From assembly GCF_004210375.1 (NCBI RefSeq), contig NC_134830.1, positions 48,117,094 through 48,181,093 on the forward strand: a DNA stretch of 64,000 nt. Reading direction: 5' to 3'. The DNA is from Tachypleus tridentatus (lineage: Eukaryota > Arthropoda > Merostomata > Xiphosura > Limulidae). The translations under genes and the position numbers were made by a program. The notes below the pieces were generated by a model, which had not been told where the DNA came from, ran no database searches, and worked only from the letters and a program-made list of their open reading frames with translations. This document shows positions 42,488 through 56,277 of the stretch, in pieces. Each line of letters begins with the position of its first letter. The stretch's first letter is position 1.

Positions 42488-45091
42488 TTTGTTTTCATGC
42501 ATTTTACACTTTCCGAGTTTATTCCGTAAATTCTTCAACACAAAATTCTGTATCCAGTTTCTAAGAAACGTCAGATTTTTTACATTGCACTCTCCGCATA
42601 TTTCAATACAAGAGTAATTTACAGCATACACTTCTCTCCAGTAAAACGTAATTGGCGATGAGCACTGCAAGAGAGAAAACAAAATTGTGAAAGGTCTCCT
42701 CTGAAACTTTACATTAAAAACGTTAATTACATACACGACATTGCAGGTAAAATCCTAACAAACATGCCATAATATTTTGACATTTGCAAGCAGCTCTCAC
42801 AGGAAACCTAGTTATGAAACGTCATGAAACCTCATACATCCACGTGAAAAAGGAGTAATGATATATTCAAATGAAGAAGAGGATTTATTGACTTTTAATT
42901 TATAATTTTCGCTTACACGTGCATTTAATATTAGCGTATTTGTTTTAAAATAATGAGAAACTGTTACAGTGCATGCACGAGCTTTCAATCCATTATTTAT
43001 CGCACGCTAGGAGAAAAGTGCTCATTATTCTTTCTTACACCCCTTACATAATTTTTGTAAGTTTCTTTAGCGCTACTCCATTGTTATATACGTTTCTCGT
43101 GGATTCTGTTATGACACAAAACGATTTCTTTTAACTCGGGTTCATCTACACAAGTAAAGTAAGAGAAAACCGGAAAGAATGAATATTTCTAGTCTCGAGC
43201 TACTTCAGAAATGCATATCATTGCAAACAGGCGGTCGGACATACTTAGAAGATCCGTACTGACCATCAAGAAGAAACAGTGACAGCATATTAAACGTTCG
43301 AAAAGAAAAGAAAACTACATTAAAGACGAACAGGGTTACAGACACAATTGAAACATTGAAATATTACTTCTAGTAATAGTTATTGTGTGTGCATATTAAG
43401 CATGAACAATTTCGTAATTACTGGTGGAAGCGATGGTTTACAAAGAAAAAGTATGTACCAATTCTAAGGAAATTTTGTGTAAAAAATAGAGTCTTATTAT
43501 TGTAAAGTTTCACGTGTACCAGTACTATTTAAATTTAAATTCTTTTTGAGTGAGATGATTAAAATTATTTTCGTAGCTCTTACTCCTCAATATTGTAATT
43601 GTAACGTCAGCTTCAGGGAAACGAAATGAGAATGGGTTTTATACGCTCATATTTCTGTATCGCAAGCAAAGCTAAGATCTTACTAGTACTTTGAAGGGTC
43701 GATCGAAACAGTTCTGTTTATTGAGACTTGTCTGTAGTTATTCATTGGACAATCCAAGATCACGAAGAATTTTATAAAACGCTCTTCTTACGTACATTAA
43801 AGACAGATGAACGATAGCTATCTGAAATGGGATTTTTTTTGGAACATTATCAGTTGCCTACATAATAGTGAGAATTTCTAGTAAACATCTGCGATGATCA
43901 TTATGCCTCAAAGTTATGGGAGTCAGTTCTCCATTTACAATCAAATGCTCGTATATCTCCTTAGAAGAATGAAAAAATTCGAATTTAGGGGCAAATTAGA
44001 ACAAATTTTAATATTTCAAACCGTACTTAATTAGAATAGGTATTTGCAAATGTCAAAGTCAAAGAGAAGAAGAATTTTTTTGGTAAATTTGTGAAACGTC
44101 CCGTATTTTATTTAATTTTCTCTGAAACTGCTAAGTGATAAAGCAGTAAAAGTAATAAATAACTTAGAAATTCTCAAATATCTTTTCATAATGACGTCTC
44201 GATCATAAAGTAAAGAATTTAACCTTCTTCTTTTGTAATTATTTCAGAGAACAAAGATCGTTTGTATCTAAAGTTCCCTGTAAATGATTTGCCCATGAAA
44301 TGTGATTGTTGACATAAATGCAGTTATATAATTAGTACGTAGGTAAAACGCAAACTATGCTTTTAAGAAAACTTTATTAAAAGTATTGACAAGTCTAAAC
44401 ACAGTGAAACCGTTTATGATTGTATGAGAAACAAGCATTTTACTTATACTTCGTGATGTTGGGAAGAAATTTCCACGTTCCACAAACTCTACTTTTCTCA
44501 TCTTCAAAGTTTACAACGATTGTGAGCCGTTTTGTTTTCGAAGTTTCCACTGTGATGTATTTAAAAAAAGATAAGTATCTTCATTTCAAGAAGGGTGATT
44601 TATGAGTTAAGCATAAATATGATGTAAGAAGTATATAAATGTTGGATTCTCTATGTTTTCGGTGAGGACTTATTTCTCTATGACTCTAGTACTCACACTT
44701 GTTCTTTCACAGTTACTACAAAATAACATTACACATCTTTCTCATAGAGATATATTATGTTATTGAAGCTGTTTCACCACTTACACTGTGTTATCAACAG
44801 AGTATACCTGGCAGTTAGTACCACTGGAAACATAGTTTCAGGTGTAAAAGATAAATTGTTTAATGAATGAATCCCAAGAGATAACTTTCAAAGTATTTCT
44901 TCAACTCGGTGTATTCTCTATGAAGTATGATTTATTTTAACCTAAAGTAAAATCATTCTTATTTTGTAAAGTCATAATTTTGCCATCCTTTTGTCAGTCA
45001 TGTTCTGTATTATTTAGATGGGAGGCATCATTGAAAATTTCTTCACCTTTCTTCATGCGTTTTTTTTTTATATTAGTAGCAAAATCACGTT

Positions 45092-45164
45092 TGGAGGCGC
45101 TGGGTATCGATCCCAGTACATCTCGCATGCTAAGCGAGCACTCTACCACTTGAGCTACGCCCCT
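45092..45164 (-). tRNA. tRNA-Ala (AGC), unit 3
   Basis: Anticodon AGC and T arm CTGGGATCGATACCCAG intact. The first acceptor base is A rather than G, and the extra-arm side has ATGTACTGG for AGGTACTGG. The anticodon arm CTCGCTTAGCATGCGAG is preserved. Probably foldable. Confidence 0.88.
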
Positions 45165-45397
45165 TTCGTTTTTATGTATTTTACACTTTCCGAGTTTATT
45201 CCGTCAATGTTTGAACACAAAATTTTGTATCCAGTTTCTAAGAAACGTCAGATTTTTACATTGCACTCTCCGCATATTTCAAAACAAGAATAATTTACAG
45301 CACACACTTCTCTCCTGTAAAACGTAATTGGCGATAAGCACTGCAAGAGTGAAATCCAAATTGTGAAAGGTCTTCTCTAAAACTTTACATTAAAAAC

Positions 45398-48300
45398 TAA
45401 AAGTAAAGTTAATTAATAATACAACATAGAAGAGACTATGTATTATCAATTGCAGCATTATATTATGTTGAAGATATATATTTTTGGTAAATCCAATATC
45501 AAGAATTAATTACACCTTATTTTATAATCTTACTTCTACATAAAGGACACGGCGAAATAATATATACACGCGTCATTATCTATTAAATAGCACCAAAAAC
45601 AAAAGTCTATAAAATATTCCCACTTTGGTATTCTAAATTCAGACAATTTAAAAATAACTACGATTCGAACAATAAGCCTTTGTTTATCATAGAACACAAT
45701 ATTAAGTATCTTCGTATCACAAGAGCACGACTTCACCAGGAGTAAACATGATTTGATTATATCTTAACTGATGTAATTTATAAACATACTTTTAATAAAT
45801 GGAATAAAAAAAACTTTTTTCAATAAACGATAACACATTTAATAGATAAAATATTACTCTTTGTATCGACACAATTCGAACACTTTTCCTCTGCAGTACT
45901 TACCGTAAAAAGAATATTTTTTCCAAGAAAATGTTCTCTTTTTCTAAATTTTTCAGTACGACGTTATCTAAAACAGCTCAGTGTTTGCTAACACGAATTG
46001 TTAAGCCTCTCACAGGTTTTAGAGTAACGTGAATTTTACTTACTAATTGTCTAACTTTTGTTTCTCTTTTCAAGAATTTAATTCAGATTTATAGAATGTC
46101 CGTATGTGAATATACAATTAAAATATTTATACAAAACTTTATACCTACAAGTTGTACAGGCCGAAGTATCCACGGAATGGGAAACTTTCTTCAATAAAAT
46201 TTTGTTTTTTCTTCGCACAGTTCGGTTTTAATTGTAATATCTCGATCCCTTAGTTACGATAAGCAAATATTCAATATTATTGTGGTTCCATTTTATTGTT
46301 GTCTTTCACAGTTTTAATTGGTTGTATGTGTAACAATACTAGTGGTTCAATTTAGTAAAGAAATGACGTAAGCAAAATAGAAGGAAAATGACAGAAATAT
46401 AAATCTGGTAAGCGAGAGGTAACAGTGAGAATAGTCGGAAGATGTTAAACTTTGTAAAAAGAAAATTTCTCCTTTAAACCTAGTTAAGACATTATACATA
46501 TGGTGTAAATATAGGTTCGGCTATCACGACTACGTGTATAACGATTTGTTGGTGTAGGTCTCACAATGACAAGTTGGAGATGTGACAAGGAGATACAGAC
46601 AGTCTCACCGGACAATGTCTCACCCATATTATCTCTATACAGTCAGTATTTTTCAAGATGAGAAATTACACATCGCTGCAAAAAAATTCGACACTTTGTT
46701 GCATGCGTCTCATTAGAAAGAAATGGTTCTAGTTTTAAAAAAAAATTGCCAAACATTTTTCAGTCGAACACAAGAAATTAAAAATTTTGAGAAATTGAAA
46801 TTATGAAAAAAACATTTTTTCACTTTTGAAATGTAGGCAAATAATAATACATAAATACAACATAAATAACCAAAAAAGTTATCTCAATCATTCAAATGTT
46901 AAAACAAACTACATGATGATTTGCCACAACCAGAAACCATACATAAAATAGAATTTAACAACTGTTCCTATTTCTATGTAGGTTAAAGTGGATGTGAAAC
47001 ACACGAATAAGAAAAAAACACCCCGACATGTAAATTACCAAATACAATACAATCACCACATGAACACATTGTATCAATATCAAACATGAACTTAATATAA
47101 ATAAAAGAAAAATAACAGCAACCTTACTAATTAAAACACATGACCACTAAAATTAAAAAAAAATAAACATCCAGGAACATTTCTTTACATTATTTTTTTA
47201 CTTTTACACACTATCTGTCACTCACATCTTTTACATAAATAATAAGCATGAATTGTTTAAGTTATCACCTTCAATTTTACCCATGCTCACGGATGCATCA
47301 TTTCTCATACTAGTAGTTTTGAAACTAATATTCAAGTTTAATTGTTCTGTGTAGTACTTGAAAATGATCGCTCTAGTGGTCGAAACGTTGTACATATTCT
47401 AACAAATGAAAACTTCCAATTATCCTCCACTGTTCGTCTCATTAGTGATGCAATTCTATGTTTCACCATCAACTATTTCTAGTTTATTCATATAACATTT
47501 AATTATTTTTATGCAAATCTGAGTGTTTTTAGATTTAAATTTTAGCATATTATTTCGTATGATTTGTGAAAAATATTTATAATTTATTATGCTAAATTTG
47601 GACATTCATTTGATATAATAACGGATTTTAATTTAAACGTATCAAACCTCCTCTGAATCAGTATTAAGTTTAACAAGCAAAAACATTCAAATAAAATTAA
47701 TACTTTGAAATACAGATATTGTTTTGGGTAAAAGAGGTGTCTGTATGTTGCCTAGGGAAAGCTAGCAGCAGCGCGTGTGGAACTTCTACACGTTTGGAGA
47801 GTGGTTCAATTGGATTTTTACAAGTTAAGTTTGATATAAGGCAAGTTATGTTGCCAAAGTTGAGCTAGAATAAATTTGCGTCAAAGAGTAATAATCTCAG
47901 ATTTAAAGAATAATGGAAAACATCCAAAAATCGTTCTACATTTGTACTGGCACATCTAACTTAGGTAATGTAGTATAAGTACTAATGACAACCACGTATA
48001 TACGTTTTTATAACTTCTTGTCATGGCTACGTAACTACTGCAGACAGTATTTTGCATGTGATTACCTAGTTCAAACTATATAACTTTAAACATAAAGTTC
48101 CATGACAGACATGTATGTAGTCACAGTTTTAAATCAACTATATTATGGTTATCTATTCATTGTCATTTAACTCTGTACAAAATAATTGTGTATATAACCT
48201 CAGCAGATATTTACAACTATGTTATAATAATAACTACACATATGAGACAGTTAAATGTATAGTTATAGTAATATTGTCTTACATGACATATTTTAAACTT

Positions 48301-49188
48301 GAAGTGACCTTAACAAATCACCTTATTTAAGGCATAATGAACATTATCATTTTAGCACATACGTAATCTATTAACATTAGGTCTAAGTTAGTTTTACTTC
48401 TGTTTAATAATGTTTTCACCACAATTCTATATTTCTACTTAACGGGTTTGCCATATATTCTTATATAGATTGAGTAGGCTTGATCAATGGTGAATGAACT
48501 TCAAGTGGTTTGTTGAAAATGGAACGGGGTATTACCCATATTAAAGTTTAGAACTCTGTTGTTTCATGTGAGTATTTTAACTCTTGGTTATTGTGGAGGA
48601 GTAAGTTTGAACTCGAGTACCAAAACAAAACAGATTATTGCAACACTACAGATGTAAGGAAGAGAGTGTTGTAAGGTACGTTATTAAATCGTACTGTTTA
48701 CTAAGATTGTGGGACTTTGATATTTTCTCACAAAACTGTAAGAATGTTACTGTCTTTTATTTGAAATGTTTCCTGAGTCTTTTACTTAAAACACTGCACT
48801 AGTATCTCTCCTTTTTAATCTTTTCTTTAAATGTTAGCTTTGACTAAGTTTTAGTTTCCCATTCTTTGTGTGTACTTTTATATTGTTTTAATAATTTCAT
48901 ATTACACGTTTTGCTTTTTTTTTACCTTATTTTTTGTTCTGTCTCTCTGTATGGTAGTTTGTATGCTTGCTGCAGGTGAAGAAATGCCTATTTCAGATTT
49001 TTCTATTTAAAGGTGAATTTTCAACAAATTTAATAATTGACTTAGAAACTGTGCTTTGGTTAGGATAATTCCTGTGTGTTTGCCATATTTTTAAACACTT
49101 TAGTTTTTGAGTAAAAAATGAAACAAAATATGCGGGTCCTCGAACTCAAGTTCCTCTCGGTCGTTCGGCTGTTTCCGTGACGTCTTAC
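45398..49188. other. Intergenic or intronic, nothing firm
   Basis: AT-rich. No exon, SINE or DNA transposon was recognised. Near 47,365-47,392 there is a small hairpin-like phrase, GATCGCTCTAGTGGTCGAAA then CGTT, of a kind often seen in old retroelement 3' ends, but nothing coding supports it. Confidence 0.5.
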
Positions 49189-49354
49189 AACTATGACGTA
49201 ATAGTTGCCAAACACGCTTCGTTGCGCGCCGACCATTTTGTACCTTTCAGTGCTGGTGTTTTATGTAAATCTATCGGTGCTTTTTTCGGATTACATACTT
49301 TGTGAGACTATTTTTTGTCTTGATATTGCTACTTTATGTTTGTTTTATGATAAC

Positions 49355-49426
49355 ATGGTTTACTGCGTTGCTTATATTTGTAAAAACGGTTCATCATTGG
49401 GCAAAAGCTTCTTTTCGTTTCTGTAG
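49355..49426 (+). pseudogene. THAP-type zinc finger start, truncated
   Basis: ATG at 49,355, then VYCVAYICKNGSSLGKSFFS and F, ending at TAG (49,424). This is the opening of a THAP domain: M-x-x-C, then C-x-N four residues on, then the K/R-G-x-SFF-x-F strand. The rest of the roughly 80-residue finger (second C, H, AVPTF) is missing. THAP fingers bind DNA and are common in transposases. Confidence 0.65.
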
Positions 49427-49536
49427 ATGTTTTTGTATCATTTTTACATGTGGAAAAGTTTGAAGAATACCATTTTTCAAATTTAACTTTTCAAGATAAA
49501 TTGAAATAAGACTATGTTTTCAACATGTTGAAGTAA

Positions 49537-49908
49537 TCAAGTGCATGTTATGTATTTAAAAAACATTGTAGACTTGTAAACAATCAAATATAAACTCCAT
49601 AACATATTTCCATAACTCATCATAATAAAATTAATCTTAACACAGTACTTTGACATTGTCATATTAAATGTAAACCTCATAAAGCATGTTGTTTTAATAT
49701 ATAATCTTATTTCTTCAGTATCACTCACAGTTCCGCTGCTCTCGCTCGTGGAACTGTCTTCATCACTAGAACTTATCAGATCTGTATCAAAAGGAACTGT
49801 TCTAGGTTCGTTCAGAGTAGGCTCGAATTGATATGGCGGTACTCGACACTGTTCAGAACACAAAGTCAAAAAAGACTCCGCCTCTGTTTTTCCATATGCA
49901 CTGGCCAT
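49537..49908 (-). CDS. P2X7-tail-like transposon ORF, first exon
   Basis: ATG at 49,906-49,908, about 13 bases after a short leader. It reads MASAYGKTEAESFLTLCSEQ, then PPYQFEPTLNEP, then an acidic serine-rich stretch (ISSSDEDSSTSESSGTVSDT). A PYQFEP motif followed by an acidic Ser-rich tract is typical of the N terminus of invertebrate proteins annotated as P2X7-like (the zinc-binding C-terminal domain of that receptor), often found in repeats. The Cys-rich domain that should follow is absent; the last 50 residues look like non-coding read-through. Function unknown. Confidence 0.5.
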   Translation of the reverse strand: MASAYGKTEAESFLTLCSEQCRVPPYQFEPTLNEPRTVPFDTDLISSSDEDSSTSESSGTVSDTEEIRLYIKTTCFMRFTFNMTMSKYCVKINFIMMSYGNMLWSLYLIVYKSTMFFKYITCT

Positions 49909-49969
49909 GTTTATTTACAATTAACACGCTGGCGTTGGCAGTTTGTTTGGCAACTATTACGTCACAGTT

Positions 49970-52900
49970 CTTTTCCTAGCGGCAAACGTAAAAATTAAAA
50001 CGTTCGAATTGCCGCTCTGAAAGGATTCTTTCTGCACCAAGTTCTATGTTTCATTTATTAGCACATATGTTTTATAAAAAATGTGAACCTGCAAAATTAA
50101 TCAGTATGAGTAGTTCTTTTGACTGCAAAGTTTTACTTTTTATGTAAAATCACCTTTAAGAACTTTGTAAAGATTTACACTGAATACTGTTCTGTTTTTT
50201 TTTTCCAAAAGTATTTTTTTTACAGGAACATTAAATGAATAGCAGTAAAACTTGTTAAACATTTAACTTTCTTATAATTGTGTATTTAATTAGAAAAGAA
50301 AATTTATGCAAATTTTAGGTGGCTTGAATCTTGATTGTCCAGGAATAAGTAAAATGTTAGAAATAAATTGGGACTAAATTGAGATTTTGTGTTCAGAAGA
50401 AGTTTAGTGTGAACAAAACTGTATTTTTCTTCTTTACAACACTACAAGATTTTTAGTTTTTTTTACTGTGTGAATGATCCTCAAGTTCAACTTTCCAGCT
50501 CCTGGTGGTCACATCAGTGATCCTGAACAAGATGAGTCTGAAGAAACCTCTGAAGTAAAAATATGTCCGTCAGAGGGAAAGTGTACCAATAAACAGTAGA
50601 AGTGAAACTATGGGAGTAGAGGTGACAGTCACTCTACAACACGTACAGGTTTGTCCATTTCCCCTTTTTTTTTTTTTGTCTAGGTATGCTGCTATATTAA
50701 TTTTAGTTTTAAACAAAAATGCCATCAAATATTAAATTTCTCGAAGTGAGTTGAACATATGTAGTGTAGCTCTTACAGTAACATCCAGAGAACATTATAA
50801 AGGCAGGGGATCATCAACAAAACAGAGGGTCACTTTTTAAGCAACCTGATGCAAAACCTTTTATGTGAGAGTAGTTATAGAAGGCTGTGGGTTTCCTCTA
50901 CTACATATGGGTTGAATCCATGTTAATCTGTTTTATTCTTTTCAGTCAGTCTTACAAACCATTTTAAAATGTAAAACTAAACAGTGATTTCTTGTATATC
51001 AACATTCAATGTGTACATATAAATATATCAATTATTTTTAAAGCTGACAATTGTATTTCCTATCTTGCAGTAGGCAAGATGTGTAACTATGGACAAAGTT
51101 TTATCACCAAGAAGAGCACTTTTGGAGCATAAGAAGAAAAGGCAGGGACTTTAGTCCATCCATCCACCCCCACTGTTTGTGTTACTGAGCTCCTATTAGA
51201 ATCAAACTATCATATCTCTTGTGATGACTGAAATTTCACTCTAGAAGGCTTCGTGCCTTATTATAAGATAAGAACTAGAATATATTTAGTAATGGTTTTA
51301 ATTTTAAAATGAAATATTACATTTATTTAAAACTTTTGTCACATTGTGATAATTACATACAGTTCAAAATGTTTTAGATGATTGGGTGGAAATCACTTAG
51401 ATTTTACATGTAGAGAGAAATTGGAGTTACCAGTTGTTATGTTGCTAGGACCCAGGTGGGATGTTTGTTGGCATTATAAGCATAACACCAAAGCTTGAAG
51501 TGGTATGTGATGTTATCTTGTTTTCTTTAGGAGGTATAAAACCTCTCCACTGTTCCACTGTCATTAAACTGTCTTGGGTCTACACCATATATCTTACTCT
51601 CTTACTTTTCCCTTTCATTCAAGTAGGAGTGGTAAGATACAACACAAAGTAACAATGAACAGATGCATACAGGTTTTCATTAAGGAGTCTAGTATATCCA
51701 CTGCTGTGAATAATAGTTCACAACTGTAGGTTTCTCGGAAGGGTAAGGTTCAACAAACACTACAGTAAATGCTTACTGGATAGAGGAACTACATTTCTCT
51801 TTTCAAAATGTCATGTAAGATGGGGAAGGAATGAAACAAAGTAGTACATGGATAAAACAAATGAACCCTGTCATTACAGACTCAATCTGTGTGACTGTGT
51901 TCATAACCATCACTTTCCATACTATAACTTTTAAAATGATATGTGTATCTTTGCAAAATCTGACTAGCTTTCTGTAAACATTACAAGTCTTTTGTACACA
52001 AAAAATTCAAAGCTTTTGATTAAGTATTTTCACTAAAATTAGGTTTTCTTTTTCTTCAAATTCAAGAATTTTACAAACCAGTCCTCTTTCTCTTTTCCTC
52101 CTTTTCATAAACTGCATTACACCAATCTTTATTTAAGTGTTTTTAGTCAATGATAAATAATGTAGTAACTAAAAAATATAAGTTCAGGGCTATAAGATAT
52201 TATACACTGTGGATAGTGTTAATTAATTTATTTTGTCAGTTAATATTTCATGATTGTTGTTTTGTTTTTTACCATAAGAGAGTTAAAAGCAGGTTGTTAT
52301 TGGAAGTTGTGTGATAGATGTCAAGGCTACAGAGATTTCTAGAATGCCTCAATACAAGATATAAAAAGTGGCAACAACCATATAAGAGGTCACAGAGTAG
52401 GAAGTGAGCCAAAAGTAAAGCTAAGGGAAAGAGAGTTTCAGTCAGAGAAAAGTTAGAAAATGTGAAATTAACCATTTCAAATAATTTAGCTTGTCAACTG
52501 CATTTTAAACCAATTGAATTTGGCCTAAGTGGATTTTTGTCAAGAAGAAAACCATTTAGTATTTAGATACAGTTGTGATACATGTAGTGTGAAGTTTTAT
52601 CCTGTGTAACTTGTTTTAAACATATTTTAAAATAAGTGGTGTTCATTTATTGTTGAATTTATCTTCAATAAATTGCAACCACTCACTGTAAAAATTAAAT
52701 TATTATATGCACTATTTAAAAGTTTTTCACTAGGATGAAATCAGAACATTGGAATAATTGTGGTTCTTTAACAAAGTGTTGGGAGTGGGTGTGCTTTAAG
52801 GTCCAATGCACCAGTGTCCAATATTTTTTTCATAGTTACCAAAAATGTATTAAAATTTTCACCACATGGCAAAAAAAATTAACTGTGTTTTTATAGATGG

Positions 52901-55204
52901 GTTAAAACTACATAGTAATGTTTTTAATTATTTATTGATAGAATTAATTACACTTAAAAAATAGGTGATAGAAGTAAAGCACCAGTTCACCACAGGTCAA
53001 TAGCTGTTTTGCCATGTGGCAAGTGGTGACCATGTTGGACACCATGGATCTAAGGGATCCAGAGTAAGTGGGAAACAATACTCTTTTTCTCTCTTCACAT
53101 GTCTGCTAGTGATGAACATGTTTGACTGTCAAACAAAATGAATCTAATAATTACATGTTCGTATTCTGTTTGAGAAGGAGAAAGTGGTGTTTCTGTTTAG
53201 AATTTTCAAATAAAAACTAATTGATAAAATGTTTTAAAATGCATTTATTGTAAATAGAAACATTTAACTGCTTCATAAGCTTTAATACTTTTAAAGGCAA
53301 ACATATTTGGCAATGCATTTGATGCACATATTGAACTGGAAACACTGGTTTTGGTAAGTGGATATTTCTAAGCATCTGTTTAAAATCTCACAAGAATTTT
53401 TTAAAATTACTTTCCTGATTCAGTAAAGTGAAACTTCACTTACTCAGGACCTCGTGTAAGGAAAGTTTTACTTTCATAGCTTAGCACACATGCTTTTCTG
53501 GCCATCTTCATGAAAGGTAATTAAAGATTGTCAAATCAAATTATAGATGATAACAACCAGAGTAACCAAACAATAATAAAGCTGTATTATATTTAATTTT
53601 ACTTTTTTTTTCATAAATCAACAAACATGGTAGTGGACATGAAGTACTATTGACACCCAACTTGAAAATAGAATAACAACTGTTCTCAGTGTTCTGGAAA
53701 TGAAACTTGTATTTATATCTGAGAAAAGAAGGAATATAGTTTTCTAAATCCTGGCTTGATTTGTTGAAAGTAGAATAAGTTGGTAATAATATGCTATGCA
53801 GATACTATATACCTCACTGCTATATAGTATATAAGACACAAAAATCTGTTTGTCTCTTTGTTCATTATCTTACTAATCCAGGTCCACTGGACAAATCTTA
53901 ACCAAACTGTGTGAAATGTTTTCAGACGAGGTCTAAAACAGAAGTGCTTTCAATATATGACTGTCCTTCTTCATGAGAGTAAAGGTGAAGATAATTTGGA
54001 AAAGGGGGCATATTAATAGGGGGTTCACAACTACTCCACCCCCATTATCGCTGGTATTTAACACTGATGTAAGTTAACATTAAATACATTTATAGATGGT
54101 CTCTTGTTCTTAAACCAAAGAGTAAAATATGTTTATAAAATTTTCCCTGCTACGCATACACACAATGTGGAGGAGAGCACACGAACATTTAATATATATA
54201 TCTCAGAGACTGTAATAGACTCTCTATGGAGGAATAAAATGAACAAGAAATGACTGCCTTTGTTGCAGTAATATATAAACTGAGATAAAGTTTCTATTCC
54301 AACAGCTGCAATAAGGCTGATATGAAGAGCTGTTGTTTGAGTTATACCAATTTCCTACTTCGACTTGTCTGTAAGACACTTCTGTGGCCATTGATTGTCT
54401 GTTAATTAATCTTTTAAAACGCTGTAGAAAGACATTAACAGCTGGGTGTTGGTAGCAGGTAACAGAATGCACCCCTACTGACACTACATTAGACACTACT
54501 TCTTTCTACAGAGTCATCCTGATCATTACACAGTGTAATAAATGAATGTTTTAAATGAATTGTGTGAAAATCAGAAATTTTGTCATTTACTATATCTCTA
54601 CCCCCAGATTTTTTTTTAAGTTCATGACCCAAATAAAGTAGGGATACCTCAGCTTGATAAATACAAAACATAAAATTCTGAGTTATTTTTATGGTTCTAG
54701 TTTAGAATTTATTAGGTCATGTGCTAGTTTATGCCTAGGTGTCACAGTACATAGCATGAATCATCACTGATGGTACCTACTGCTTGGTGGGATAGTTCAC
54801 CAGATACCAACTTGAGTGTGATGTTGTTTTATGACTGACACAAATATAATATGTTCTTCTGGATTATTGCAATCTAAGTAGTGATTGGCCAGCTACAGGG
54901 TGAACATAAATCATGTGATTAGTTTCTGTTTTGAAAGGATTGTAACTTGTTGTAAAGTGCAGCATTTTTATCTAGGTGTGTTCCGAGTTTGTAGTGCATA
55001 TTTTAATTATACATTTTCCTTTTGAGTCTGTTTTAATTTTCATTCCACTTTTCAAACTTATTTTGCAAAATGGTAAACATGTGAAATAATTATAGATTAT
55101 CAAGAAGTTAGAACTTGTGTTTGGTAAACTCCATCTTCTTTATAATATCATATTTTCTCACACTAATCTTCCATCTAAATAAATCAATGAGTCTGTCAGT
55201 ATGC
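49970..55204. other. Intergenic or intronic, nothing firm
   Basis: AT-rich with short homopolymers. A Ser/Glu-rich frame at 50,503-50,600 (GGHISDPEQDESEETSEVK) was considered as an exon but has no supporting family match. No mobile element was recognised. Confidence 0.5.
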
Positions 55205-56277
55205 AGGGTGTGGATTACACAAATGCCTCTGTTTTTTAAACTACAATAATTAATCATATCAGTACTTCCTAAGTTCATTTTTCATACTGTGGATCTCTTA
55301 AAATCTAATGTTTGAGTTTATTTTATATAGCCTCGACAAAACTAATGGGGAGATCTAGTCAACAGAAAAAGTATTTTAAAAAGAAGCCATTATCCTCAAT
55401 CAAAACATAAATTTTAACATCTTAAGATAATATATTTTAGCATTTGAAATCCACTATGTTCAGCCGTATTGACTTGCTTATAATGTTCCTTGGCTATATT
55501 GTGCATACTGTTTGAAAGATACTTGAAGGTTTTCCTCACAGGGTTAAGGAATAATTGGATAGCTGTTCATCCCTATTGTGCCTTCTATTAAGTAAATCAT
55601 TATGATCTGTTTTTAAAAATAGTTTTTTGTGGTCATCAATTGCACTGTTTCAGGTGTTGTTGTTCCTTCAGACTCTCCACTGTGTTTCACATCCTTCTAG
55701 TGAAGATTGATAGCCCATATTATATTCTACTTTTCCTGTATGTACCACATCTTTCTTGTACAGGTGAAGAGTATACCTGGTTCAGAGGTGGTATGGTCTC
55801 ACACATCAGTTCTTTGAATTTGACTCTGTTGTCTTTGGGTGTGTCCTTTGGATGGTTTTGAAGGATGCTTCCTTTCTCCTCTCACACTGGTTCTTCCACC
55901 TGTTCAATGTGAGATTCTAGTTATTTATGTAATAGGATGTAATGTACTGTATTGGAAGTTGTAACTTTCCTAAACTGTAAATATATTTCTGGAAGGTTCT
56001 TACCTCATTTCACACTTCCCACCTTTTCTCTTCATTAAAACCTAATGATTCCAAATTCTAACAGAACTCAAAGTGACATCTGATAGAATTGAACAGAGGA
56101 AGTCATAAGCATAATGAGAATACCTAGCACTCTCACTGGTGGAGGGTTATCACATGATAATTTTCATGAATAATTTGCAATCAAGAGGAGGCACAAAGCT
56201 TGTGACATGCTTGAAAACAAGTTTTGAATATAGATGGCAGCACCGAATGATAATATCTATTGATGTAAAAGGATTCT

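Larger units (their letters stand above)
38351..45397. repeat. 2.79-kb tandem repeat, 2.5 units, each with a tRNA-Ala gene
   Basis: Unit 1 is 38,351-41,136, unit 2 41,137-43,923 and unit 3 43,924-45,397 (partial). Units start AGTTCTCCATTTACAATCAA. The offsets between tRNA genes are 2,786 and 2,677 bp; the shorter one reflects a deletion of about 110 bp in unit 3 near 44,868. Units 1 and 2 are nearly identical, with unit 3 slightly more diverged. A plus-strand frame of 61 codons (38,846, 41,632 and 44,420) stays open in all three but begins at TTG and resembles nothing known. Confidence 0.95.
49189..49969. mobile_element. Short element with inverted termini carrying THAP and P2X7-tail-like ORF starts
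   Basis: Termini are about 25-bp inverted repeats sharing TGACGTAATAGTTGCCAAAC (left 49,194-49,213; right 49,945-49,964 as complement), with AACT outside on each. The interior is 730 bp. A THAP-finger start lies near the left end on the plus strand and a second ORF starts near the right end on the minus strand. Both are cut short, so the element looks like an internally deleted derivative of a longer transposon. The target duplication was not resolved. Confidence 0.7.

Noticed and set aside
38846-44605. 61-codon frame conserved in all three tandem units
   Set aside because: It starts at TTG, has no domain or signal, and unit conservation is equally high outside it. It stays open because the copies are young.
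47350-47470. Phrase resembling the 3' end of an old Penelope- or LINE-type element
   Set aside because: Only a short hairpin-like phrase; no reverse transcriptase or endonuclease was found within several kilobases.
48145-48330. Small plus-strand frame in AT-rich sequence
   Set aside because: No domain, no splice borders, composition as expected by chance.
50490-50615. Acidic Ser/Glu-rich frame (GGHISDPEQDESEETSEVK) considered as an exon, perhaps of a kinase linker
   Set aside because: Borders are weak, low-complexity acidic text is common, and it lies 5 kb outside the duplicated kinase segment.
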